Source of the DNA: Desulfobacteraceae bacterium
GTDB taxonomy: Bacteria; Desulfobacterota; Desulfobacteria; Desulfobacterales; Desulfosalsimonadaceae
Direction: 5' to 3'
NCBI GenBank assembly: GCA_011389605.1
Contig: JAABTZ010000004.1
Location: forward strand, 1 to 20,164
Length of the DNA stretch: 20,164 bases
This document shows, in pieces, positions 13,013 to 19,884 of this stretch. The translations under genes were made by a program, and so were the position numbers. The notes under the pieces are model-generated. The model made no database searches, was not told the origin of the DNA, and was given only the letters and a program-made list of their open reading frames with translations. The first letter of the stretch is position 1. The number at the start of each line of letters is the position of its first letter.

Positions 13013-13384
13013 TAAACTGAGCGATTTTGACACCCTATTAAAAAGTCCCGATATGGTGGCTTTTTACAAAGCTGTACCTTTTAGTTTTATTTTATTCACT
13101 CTGGGGAGGTTTAGCAAAAAATCCAACCTAAACTGAGCGTTTCAAATTTTTAAATATTGACGGCTTCGTAAAAAGTCCAATATCTGCGTTACGCGCGATT
13201 TTTCAGAATTTCACGTACAGCTAAGTACGCTGCATTCTTCAAAATCGCGCAAGCCTTGATCTTGAACTTTTTACAAAGCCGTCTAAAAGCGACTTTTTAC
13301 GACTGCATCAAATATTTTGTTTCAAATACAATTTAAAAGGTTTAAGCCATGTATCTGCGGCAAACTTGAAAATCGCTCAGTTTA
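13013..13384. repeat. Inverted-repeat pair flanking repeat copy E, possible decayed mobile unit
   Basis: TAAACTGAGCGATTTT (13013-13028) and AAAATCGCTCAGTTTA (13369-13384) are perfect 16-bp inverted repeats enclosing about 340 bp. A third, direct copy of CCTAAACTGAGCG is at 13127-13139; its exact inverse CGCTCAGTTTAGG is at 13374-13386. The interior has no transposase. It contains copy E and a weakly similar arm-like segment near 13040-13075. It may be a non-autonomous element or its remains. Confidence 0.45.
13156..13311 (+). repeat. Dispersed palindromic repeat, full-length copy (copy E)
   Basis: A complete copy: left arm TTGACGGCTTCGTAAAAAGT, GCGTTACGCGCGATTT block, CACGTACAGCTAAGTACGC core, AAAATCGCGCAAGCC block, inner right arm GAACTTTTTACAAAGCCGTC and outer right arm GACTTTTTACGACTGCATCA. 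The left arm pairs with the inner right arm (18 of 20) and also with the outer one. The inner blocks GCGCGATTT and AAATCGCGC pair as well, so alternative cruciforms are possible. Confidence 0.88.
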
Positions 13385-13416
13385 GGTCCAATTATCAAAT
13401 CCTGTCGGAAGGATTT

Positions 13417-13539
13417 GTGAATCTGGTTACAGTATTAATTTCATTTGTTTTTAGTTATATTGCCCTGGTCATCATCGGAATGGTCGTTTTTAAGGCCGTC
13501 CTGTCGCTGGCGGATGAAACCGGAAGAAGCCTGAATTAA
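13417..13539 (+). CDS. Probable 40-residue single-pass membrane peptide
   Basis: A small frame from GTG 13417 to TAA 13537-13539. The product has a hydrophobic core of about 24 residues (LVTVLISFVFSYIALVIIG onward) followed by a short polar C-terminus, LADETGRSLN, a typical single-pass small membrane protein. GGAAGGA (13407-13413) lies three bases before the GTG, slightly close. The same frame stays open upstream, so an earlier TTG at 13366 is possible. No family is recognised. It ends ten bases before the -35 box of the promoter of the DUF4301 gene, so it is probably transcribed separately, and lies right after the inverted repeat that ends at 13386. Confidence 0.45.
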   Translation: MNLVTVLISFVFSYIALVIIGMVVFKAVLSLADETGRSLN

Positions 13540-13548
13540 GCGGAAAAT

Positions 13549-13577
13549 TTGACGCAACGGGCAGTTTGATATATATT
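13549..13577 (+). promoter_or_regulatory. Sigma-70-type promoter of the DUF4301 gene
   Basis: TTGACG (13549-13554) and TATATT (13572-13577) are separated by 17 bases, close to consensus. Initiation would be near 13584, giving a leader of about 37 bases with AAAGGAG (13606-13612) before ATG 13621. Confidence 0.7.
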
Positions 13578-13620
13578 TAAAACTCGGAAACCATGGAAAA
13601 ACAGTAAAGGAGTCGGGCCG

Positions 13621-15192
13621 ATGAAACGCGGTGAATGGAGCAGCAAGGATCTGGAGCAAATCCGGGAGCAAGGATTGCAGGTGGAAACCGTCGAAGAGCA
13701 GATCTTTGTATTTCAACAAGGTGCGCCATATGCAGATCTGGATCGCCCCTGCACAGTTGGAGACGGAATTAAAAGACTGGCAGATGAAGAGCTGGATGCC
13801 TATATCCGGGCCTATGAAAAGGCGATATCCAGCCGTGAGGTCATTAAGTTCGTGCCGGCTTCCGGTGCTGCCACGCGAATGTTTAAAGCTCTGCTCAAGG
13901 TCGCGGGCGAGCATTCCGTGGTTAATTTCGAAGATCTGTGTGCTGAAAAAAAAGCTCAGGATGCTGAAAATGATGAAGCCTGCGAGTTTATGGAGAAGGT
14001 CGACCAGTTTGCTTTCTACGCGGCCCTGGCTGAAAAAATGCATCAAAACGGGCTGGATGCAGAAAAGCTGCGCCAGCAGGGAGATTTTACACCTCTTCTT
14101 AATTTTTTGCTAACGGAAAAAGGTCTTGATTATGCCGCCACCCCCAAGGGTCTGATACTTTTCCACCGCTATGCCGACGGCCCCCGCACATCATTTGAAG
14201 AGCACCTGGTGGAGGCGGCTGCCTATTCCCGTGATGGAAACACGATATGCCGGCTGCACTTTACCGTTTCGCCCGAACATCAAAACAGATTTGAGAACCT
14301 TCTGGAAGAGAAATGCCAAAACTATGAACAGGCCTACGGGCTCAGATATGAAGTCAATTTCTCCACCCAGTCTCCGGCAACCGATACCATTGCCGTGGAC
14401 ATGGAAAACAGGCCTTTTCGGGATTCAGAAGGCCGCCTGGTGTTCCGGCCCGGTGGACATGGTGCGCTGATAGCAAATCTCAACGACCTGGGCGCAGATC
14501 TTATTTTTATCAAAAACATCGACAATGTGGTTCCCGACCGGCTGAAAAAAGAAAACCATCTGTGGAAAAAGGCCCTGGGCGGATATCTTGTGAAACTTGA
14601 AAAACAGATTCGCCGGTTTCAGCAGCAGCTGGCAGGAAGTCCGGCTAGGGTATCTGATCTGGATGAAGCCGCTGCTTTTGTGGAAAAAGATCTGGGAGTC
14701 CGGCTGCCTGATTACTTCAGGGACGCTTCCACGGACCGCAAAAAAGCTTTTCTTTCAGACCGTCTCAACCGTCCCCTGCGCGTTTGCGGCATGGTGCCAA
14801 GCACGGGCGAGCCAGGAGGCGGGCCATTCTGGGTTCGGGACAAGGAAGGCGGGCTTTCTGTTCAGATCGTTGAAAGCGCACAGATTGACCCGGATTCAGC
14901 CAGCCAGCAAAAGATCGCAAAGGGGCTTACCCATTTCAATCCGGTCGATATTGTGGCAAGCCTCCGGGATGCCGGCGGAAGGCAGTTTGATCTGCATCGG
15001 TTCGTGGATGATCAGGCCGTGTTTATATCAGTGAAGTCAAAGGACGGCAAGGATTTAAAGGCTTTGGAGCATCCGGGCTTGTGGAACGGTGCCATGGCCA
15101 GATGGAATACCGTGTTTGTGGAGGTTCCCCTGATCACATTTAATCCGGTTAAAACAGTCAATGACCTGCTGCGAAAAGAGCACCAGGTATAA
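13621..15192 (+). CDS. DUF4301-family protein, sugar-nucleotidyltransferase-like
   Basis: A 523-residue protein that I place in DUF4301 from overall sequence pattern. FVPASGAATRMFKAL (77-91) looks like the nucleotide-binding loop of GT-A type nucleotidyltransferases. FIKNIDNVVPD near 298-308 occupies the place of the acidic metal-binding segment, and VFRPGGHGALIANLNDLGADL precedes it. These features suggest a UDP-sugar pyrophosphorylase-like fold, but no reaction has been assigned to the family as far as I know, and none is assumed here. No signal peptide or membrane segment is seen. ATG 13621 has AAAGGAG eight bases upstream and a good promoter. The SMP-30 family gene follows after 35 bases with its own ribosome site, so the two are probably co-transcribed. 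Confidence 0.75.
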   Translation: MKRGEWSSKDLEQIREQGLQVETVEEQIFVFQQGAPYADLDRPCTVGDGIKRLADEELDAYIRAYEKAISSREVIKFVPASGAATRMFKALLKVAGEHSVVNFEDLCAEKKAQDAENDEACEFMEKVDQFAFYAALAEKMHQNGLDAEKLRQQGDFTPLLNFLLTEKGLDYAATPKGLILFHRYADGPRTSFEEHLVEAAAYSRDGNTICRLHFTVSPEHQNRFENLLEEKCQNYEQAYGLRYEVNFSTQSPATDTIAVDMENRPFRDSEGRLVFRPGGHGALIANLNDLGADLIFIKNIDNVVPDRLKKENHLWKKALGGYLVKLEKQIRRFQQQLAGSPARVSDLDEAAAFVEKDLGVRLPDYFRDASTDRKKAFLSDRLNRPLRVCGMVPSTGEPGGGPFWVRDKEGGLSVQIVESAQIDPDSASQQKIAKGLTHFNPVDIVASLRDAGGRQFDLHRFVDDQAVFISVKSKDGKDLKALEHPGLWNGAMARWNTVFVEVPLITFNPVKTVNDLLRKEHQV

Positions 15193-15227
15193 ATTAAAAC
15201 CGATTTGTCCAGCAACAGGAGCGGCTC

Positions 15228-16085
15228 ATGTCTGATCTGATTAAAACCATTGGCTCCGGGCTTGCCCGGCCTGAAGGGGTTATGGCCGATTCCGGGGGAT
15301 ATCTTGTAACTGCGGATGCCCGCGGCTGCTGCGCCCGGATCGCCCCGGACGGAAAAACTGATTTTTATGGAAATCTTGGCGGGGTGCCAAACGGTATTTG
15401 CCTGGATGCGCATGGCAATTGCATTGTCGCCAATATAGGAAACGGGCAGGTCCAGTCCCTGGCTCCTGACGGCACCCATCGGGTTTTGTTTACAGAAGCA
15501 GACGGCCAGCCCATGCCCACCCCCAATTTTCCTTTCATGGATCTGCAGGGCCGGCTCTGGGTTTCAAACTCCACAGCAGGGGATCTTGAAGAGGCCCTTC
15601 GGCAGCCTTTGCCTGACGGCAGCGTTGTCTTGTACGAAAACAACCGTGCCAGGATCGTTGCAGATGGGCTTTATTTTGCAAACGGTGTTGCCGTGGATAC
15701 AAATTGTACTTATCTGTATGTGGCAGAAACCACCAGACGCGCAATTGTCAGGTTTCAAATCAGCAAGGACGGCAGCCTGGGTTCACGGGAAACCTACGGA
15801 CCCCAACCCCTTGGGGATCTGGGATTCCCCGACGGCTGCGCTTTGGATGAGGCGGGCAATCTGTGGATTACATTTCCGGCGTGGGGGGCGGTGGGATATA
15901 TTGCCCCGGACCGTGAGCTTCACATTGTTTTAGAAGACCGCCGGATGGAAGTTCTCCGGCGGCCGACCAATATCTGTTTCGGGGGAAAGGATCGCAAAAC
16001 CGCTTTTATCGGGAGCCTGGACGGTCAAACCATTCCATATTTTCCGGTTGCCAGCCCGGGCCAGCCTCTGGTGCATCAGTTGTAA
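15228..16085 (+). CDS. SMP-30/gluconolactonase-family beta-propeller hydrolase
   Basis: A 285-residue soluble six-bladed propeller of the SMP-30/gluconolactonase/LRE family. The metal ligands of the family are in place: E16 (RPEGV), N152 (FANGVAVD) and D202 (FPDGCALD). N100 (TPNFPF) fits the substrate-side asparagine. Characterised members hydrolyse sugar lactones with a divalent metal; here the substrate is unknown. ATG 15228 has AGGAG (15217-15221) six bases away. The gene follows DUF4301 by 35 bases, which may link both to sugar or sugar-acid chemistry (inference). It converges with the AbfD-type gene; only 18 bases separate the two stop codons. A TGTAAT/ATTACA dyad (16081-16095) overlaps its stop. 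Confidence 0.86.
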   Translation: MSDLIKTIGSGLARPEGVMADSGGYLVTADARGCCARIAPDGKTDFYGNLGGVPNGICLDAHGNCIVANIGNGQVQSLAPDGTHRVLFTEADGQPMPTPNFPFMDLQGRLWVSNSTAGDLEEALRQPLPDGSVVLYENNRARIVADGLYFANGVAVDTNCTYLYVAETTRRAIVRFQISKDGSLGSRETYGPQPLGDLGFPDGCALDEAGNLWITFPAWGAVGYIAPDRELHIVLEDRRMEVLRRPTNICFGGKDRKTAFIGSLDGQTIPYFPVASPGQPLVHQL

Positions 16086-16103
16086 TCCTATTACATGATT
16101 CTG

Positions 16104-17570
16104 CTATTCTTCTGTCATTCCGGCGATTTTTCTAACCATGTCGCGCCTGGCGTCAATGTCATACTGGGAAGTAATGGCAATTTTTTCCATAACCGGGGAG
16201 CCGCCGCCGTGAAGCGCCCCGTACATGGAGCATCCCCCTTTTGCCGAAATCGCGATATCACCGATGTGGCGCCAGAGCTGGGCCTGGTTTTCCGGGGACA
16301 TGTGCGGACTGCGGGTGATGTATTTGTATGCCAGATCCCTGGTATCCGGATTGACGAATTCGCCTTCATAGGGGAAGGTTGCGGGCATGCCCCCGGCGAT
16401 TTCCGCCAGAATCTCCTGCTCATGAAAAACTGACTCTCCGGTAAGGCACCTGCCCACGTTGCAGTAGATGGAATGAGGGATCATGTTGCCCGGTCCGTAG
16501 GGGCGGAAGCCAGCGCCCGGGATGTAGAGCTCCGGCTTGCCCATGGCCGAGGCGGTAAATCCGGCGGCATAGGCCAATTCCGTGACCTTGATGATCTCGG
16601 CAAATTTGTCGGTGACATGTTTGGCCTTGGTGATGTTGTTACAGTCGGCTGCCAGAGCACAGGTGCCCAGCATCAGGTCGCCCAGGGCCGGCTTGCAGCC
16701 CGAGTAGCTGTGGCGGTGAAACAGGGCAAACAGCAGGGCCAAAATGCCGCCGTGCTGATTTTCCCCGCACAGAAACACCCGTTCCCACGGCACGAACACG
16801 TCGTCGAAAACCACGTAGGAATCACAACTGCCAGCGTTAAACCCCTTGGGGAAATACTGGCGGTCGCGGTAGTTGTGGGTTGTCAGCAGCTGTTTGATCC
16901 CGTCCCAGTCTCCCGGAAGGGCAAAGGACACGGCATAGTCGGTGTCTGCCTCCATCAGGGCCCGGGTGGGAGTGACAAGGATTTCATCGGCAATGGCAGC
17001 CTCAGATATATGAACCTTGCATCCCCGCACTACAATGCCGTCGCTTTTTTTCTCCACCACCCGCAGGTAGGAATCCGGGTCAGGCTGCTGGCTGGGCCGT
17101 TTCAGGCGGTCGCCCTTAACATCGGTCTGGGCGCAGCATCCCACCAGATCCTCGCTCTGGAAACGTTTGAGCCATTTCTTGAAGTTTTCGTGGTATTCGG
17201 TGGCGCCCTTGTTGCCCTTATCGGCTTCGTGAGAGACCGTGTAAATGGCGTTTAAGGCGTCAACGCCCATGCACCGCTGTATGCAGCCGCCTGCCTGTTG
17301 GCAGAGCATGCGGGTCATGTCCTGCTTTTTATGCAGGTCTTCCACGGTCTGATGGACATGGCAGAACCGGTTGATCTTTTCACCGGTCAGGTGGGATGTG
17401 GCAGTCAGCAGGTCTTCATGCTCCGGCATGGCCGCCAGGTCAAAGGTTTTTCCCATGACGTTGATGGACGGAATCAGCCGTTCATCTTTTCTGTCGATTT
17501 TTTCGCCGCCTATATACAGGTTGGGTTTCATTTTGTGGATGCCGTCTATCCACTGCTGCTTGGTTCTCAT
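16104..17570 (-). CDS. abfD: 4-hydroxybutyryl-CoA dehydratase/vinylacetyl-CoA isomerase family protein (downstream copy)
   Basis: A 488-residue FAD- and [4Fe-4S]-containing protein of the AbfD family, which shares its fold with acyl-CoA dehydrogenases and HpaB. AbfD dehydrates 4-hydroxybutyryl-CoA to crotonyl-CoA by a ketyl-radical route and isomerises vinylacetyl-CoA. The cluster ligands are present: C96 and C100 (GGCIQRCMG), H285 and C292 (FHRHSYSGCKPALGD), with the catalytic-type Y289. These equal C99, C103, H292, C299 and Y296 of the clostridial enzyme. Other blocks are ATSHLTGEKINRF and KVHISEAAIADEI. The length is normal. ATG 17570 has AAGGAGAGG nearby. It follows a paralogue in the same direction after 222 bases. 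The specific substrate may differ between copies. Confidence 0.88.
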   Translation of the reverse strand: MRTKQQWIDGIHKMKPNLYIGGEKIDRKDERLIPSINVMGKTFDLAAMPEHEDLLTATSHLTGEKINRFCHVHQTVEDLHKKQDMTRMLCQQAGGCIQRCMGVDALNAIYTVSHEADKGNKGATEYHENFKKWLKRFQSEDLVGCCAQTDVKGDRLKRPSQQPDPDSYLRVVEKKSDGIVVRGCKVHISEAAIADEILVTPTRALMEADTDYAVSFALPGDWDGIKQLLTTHNYRDRQYFPKGFNAGSCDSYVVFDDVFVPWERVFLCGENQHGGILALLFALFHRHSYSGCKPALGDLMLGTCALAADCNNITKAKHVTDKFAEIIKVTELAYAAGFTASAMGKPELYIPGAGFRPYGPGNMIPHSIYCNVGRCLTGESVFHEQEILAEIAGGMPATFPYEGEFVNPDTRDLAYKYITRSPHMSPENQAQLWRHIGDIAISAKGGCSMYGALHGGGSPVMEKIAITSQYDIDARRDMVRKIAGMTEE

Positions 17571-17751
17571 TGAATCCTCTCCTTGCTTGATAAAAGGTTT
17601 GAATAATCTTTTGTGGCTAAATGCAATTTAAAACTGCCAAAATTCCTGTGAACATTGTTTTTTCAAACAGTCAGGCAGCGGAAAAACTTTTCAGGCGCAG
17701 GGTAAGTCAACAGGCTTCGGGCAGGATAACGGAAACTGGATAAGGGTTGAA

Positions 17752-17785
17752 AGGGGCGCCTCCTGAAAGCTGCCGAAGCGCCCCT
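17752..17785. terminator. Hairpin between the two abfD paralogues
   Basis: AGGGGCGC (17752-17759) and GCGCCCCT (17778-17785) form a perfect 8-bp stem with an 18-base loop, just past the stop of the upstream abfD copy. The T-run (CTTGTTTTT) is on the plus-strand side. On the minus strand only TTCAACCC follows, so termination of the minus-strand abfD transcript may be partial and could allow read-through into the downstream copy. Confidence 0.5.
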
Positions 17786-17792
17786 CTTGTTT

Positions 17793-19259
17793 TTATTTGA
17801 CTTTGATTCCCGCCAGTTCCTTGACGATGCGCTTGCGCGCCTTGATGTCATACTGGGAGGTTATGGCGATCTGTTCCATGATGGGCGAGCCGCCGCCATG
17901 GTAGTTGCCGTAGTTCATGCTTCCGGTTGCACCCGAGCAGGTGGCGTCTATGAAATAAAGCCAGAACTTGATCTGGTCTTCAACCGGCACGTTTGGATTG
18001 CGGTTGAGGTATTTTTCCAGAAGCGGTTTTATTTCCGGGTTGTTGATGTCGTTTTCATAGGGGAATGTTGCCGGAAAGCCGCCTGCAATGTTGCACAGCA
18101 TTTCCTGCTCGTGAAAGACTGCTTCTCCGGTCAGGCACCGGCCCACGTTGGCGTAAATGGAATTCGGAATGTAGCTTCCGGGACCGTAGGGGGCCTGTCC
18201 CATGCCGGGTATGTAGACTTCCGGCTTGCCAAGATCCGATGCTGTGTAGCCGGCTGCATATCCAAGCTCGGTGATCTTGATGATTTCGGCAAACATTTCA
18301 CGCACATGGGAGGTTTTTTCAATACCGTTGTATTCGGCAGCTGTGGCTGCCAGGCCCAGCAGTACATCGCCTAAGGCCGGTTTGCAGCCGGAATAGCTGT
18401 GGCGGTGGAACAGGGCGAACAGAAGGGCGCAGATACCGCCGTGATCGTTTTCGCCGCACAGAAAGACCCGATCCCAGGGAATGAAGGCATCGTCGAGGAT
18501 GATGTAGGAGTCGGTGTAGCCGCCGTCAAAACCTCTTTTGAAATGATCCCGTTTTCTGGAGCCGTGGGGATGGACCACCTGGATGAGTCCTTCGTGGTCT
18601 GCCGGCACCGCAAAGGCCACGGCATAATCTTTTTCATTGGGGCCCAGGGCACGGGTGGGCACCACCAGTATCTCGTCTGCAATGGAGGCCTCGGATATAT
18701 GAACTTTGCAGCCCCGCACCACGATGCCGTCTTTTTTCTTTTCAGTGACATGCATGTACATGTCCGGATCAGTCTGTTCGGCCGGGCGCTTTAAGCGCTC
18801 GCCTTTCATGTCTGTCTGGGCGCAGCAGCCAACCAGGTCGTTTTTCTGAAAGTATTCAAGCCATTTCAAAAAGTTCTTGTGGTACTCGGTGTTTCCGTTA
18901 TTGAGCTTGTCGGCTTCAAAGGAAACCGCGTTAATGGCGTTTAGCGCGTCCACGCCCATGCAGCGCTGTATGCAGCCGCCGACTTTTTTGCAAAGATAGC
19001 GGGTCATGTCCTGCTTTTTGTGAAGATCTTCGGCAGACTGGTGCACGTGGGTGAATCGGTTGATCTTTTCGCCGGTCAGGTGGGAAGTGGCAGTGCAAAG
19101 GCCTTCGCCCTCGGGGCTTGCGGCTTCATCAAAGGTTACGCCCATGACGTTTAAGGCCTGCTGCTGCATTTCATCGTCGCGGTCAATCTTGCCGCCGTTG
19201 AAATACAGGTTGCGGCGCAGCTTTTTTAGCCCCTCGATATACTCTTGTTTGGTTCGCAT
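17793..19259 (-). CDS. abfD: 4-hydroxybutyryl-CoA dehydratase/vinylacetyl-CoA isomerase family protein (upstream copy)
   Basis: A second AbfD-family protein, closely similar along its whole length to the neighbouring copy. Numbered from the longer start, its ligands are C97 and C101 (GGCIQRCMG), H286 and C293 (FHRHSYSGCKPALGD), with Y290. Two consecutive ATGs exist (19260-19262 and 19257-19259). The second is preferred because GGAGG would be only one base from the first, and because it gives MRTKQEY aligned with MRTKQQW and the same 488 residues as the paralogue. Tandem duplication followed by divergence is likely: central regions differ (for example NEKDYAVAFAVPADHEG here versus DTDYAVSFALPGDWDG), which may alter substrate choice. 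A candidate minus-strand promoter lies about 115 bases upstream. Confidence 0.9.
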   Translation of the reverse strand: MRTKQEYIEGLKKLRRNLYFNGGKIDRDDEMQQQALNVMGVTFDEAASPEGEGLCTATSHLTGEKINRFTHVHQSAEDLHKKQDMTRYLCKKVGGCIQRCMGVDALNAINAVSFEADKLNNGNTEYHKNFLKWLEYFQKNDLVGCCAQTDMKGERLKRPAEQTDPDMYMHVTEKKKDGIVVRGCKVHISEASIADEILVVPTRALGPNEKDYAVAFAVPADHEGLIQVVHPHGSRKRDHFKRGFDGGYTDSYIILDDAFIPWDRVFLCGENDHGGICALLFALFHRHSYSGCKPALGDVLLGLAATAAEYNGIEKTSHVREMFAEIIKITELGYAAGYTASDLGKPEVYIPGMGQAPYGPGSYIPNSIYANVGRCLTGEAVFHEQEMLCNIAGGFPATFPYENDINNPEIKPLLEKYLNRNPNVPVEDQIKFWLYFIDATCSGATGSMNYGNYHGGGSPIMEQIAITSQYDIKARKRIVKELAGIKVK

Positions 19260-19262
19260 CAT

Positions 19263-19563
19263 TCCTCCGGTTGTTTTTGGATGGGTCTTTTTTTTGTAAA
19301 GCCTGAAAAGCTGGCTTTTAATTTGATCATTAATTCGGGAAGCAAAGCCCCGGTATTAAATAAATCATCAAAATTAAAGTAAAGCTCCAATATAGTTCTG
19401 TCAATCATAATCTTATTACTTTTTCAAAAGTATTTATAAAGATGGAGTATAGAATTGTTTTAAATTTTTGACAACTATTTGAAAATAATGACATATTAAT
19501 GGAGGCGGGAAAGGTTGCAGCCATGACCTGCCGTGACCTGCCGGGGGCAGTGATAATTTAGGT
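19263..19563. other. AT-rich intergenic region upstream of the abfD pair
   Basis: These 301 bases hold no gene that I can support. They contain the candidate minus-strand promoter at 19376-19404. Near 19524-19545 a direct repeat of TGACCTGCCG and a small CTGCC/GGCAG stem lie past the end of the CGGCNP gene; they have no T-run. Confidence 0.55.
19376..19404 (-). promoter_or_regulatory. Candidate sigma-70 promoter for the abfD pair
   Basis: On the minus strand a perfect TTGACA (19404-19399) is followed after 17 bases by TACTTT (19381-19376). The -10 box is weak. It would give a leader of about 110 bases before the upstream abfD copy. Confidence 0.4.
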
Positions 19564-19881
19564 TTACTGTGTTGCCATTGCAATGATTTTATTGGCTGCA
19601 CACAATGCCAGATCAGGTTCGGCCACGGGATTTCGATCCAGGTGCAGGCCCTGGATCGAAATCATCGGGGCAGATCCGGACAGGGGGCGGGCATCTTCTT
19701 CCATGCATGCATGGGGGCATCCGTTGACGAGCAGGACCAGGTCGATGGGCTGTTGGGGGTGGGCATCAAAGGTCCATGCCGCCTTTTTTCCCAGAACGGA
19801 AATGATTTGCCGTACAATGCCGCCCCGGTCGATATCCGGATTGCACCCCCCGCAAAATCGGACCTGTATCAGCAGGGCCAT
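19564..19881 (-). CDS. Small cysteine-motif protein (CGGCNP / NGCPHAC)
   Basis: A 105-residue protein with RFCGGCNPDIDRG at residues 9-20 (C10, C13) and LVNGCPHACMEED at 51-63 (C55, C59), plus C94. The two paired cysteine motifs suggest binding of a metal or a small Fe-S cluster, or a redox thiol role; this is inference. No signal peptide or membrane segment is seen. Its ATG (19879-19881) lies three bases after the stop codon of the AbfD-like gene at the right edge, and no ribosome site is visible, which indicates translational coupling. A maturation, electron-transfer or accessory role for the AbfD-like protein is possible. I do not recognise the family by name. Confidence 0.7.
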   Translation of the reverse strand: MALLIQVRFCGGCNPDIDRGGIVRQIISVLGKKAAWTFDAHPQQPIDLVLLVNGCPHACMEEDARPLSGSAPMISIQGLHLDRNPVAEPDLALCAANKIIAMATQ

Positions 19882-19884
19882 AAA

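Noticed and set aside
67..13311. CRISPR array
   Set aside because: The repeated units are long, palindromic, kilobases apart and variably truncated, with no regular spacers and no cas genes.
13441..14046. 201-codon minus-strand open frame
   Set aside because: It is antisense to the start of the DUF4301 gene and its promoter. Composition follows the plus-strand coding pattern, and no ribosome site or motif supports it.
16473..17255. 260-codon plus-strand open frame
   Set aside because: It is a shadow of the downstream abfD copy, whose cluster ligands and family blocks are all on the minus strand. The same applies to the 195-codon plus-strand frame at 17787-18374.
17622..17640. Sigma-54-like match on the minus strand ahead of the downstream abfD copy (TGGCAG...TTGCA)
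   Set aside because: The GG and GC dinucleotides are 12 bases apart instead of the required 10.
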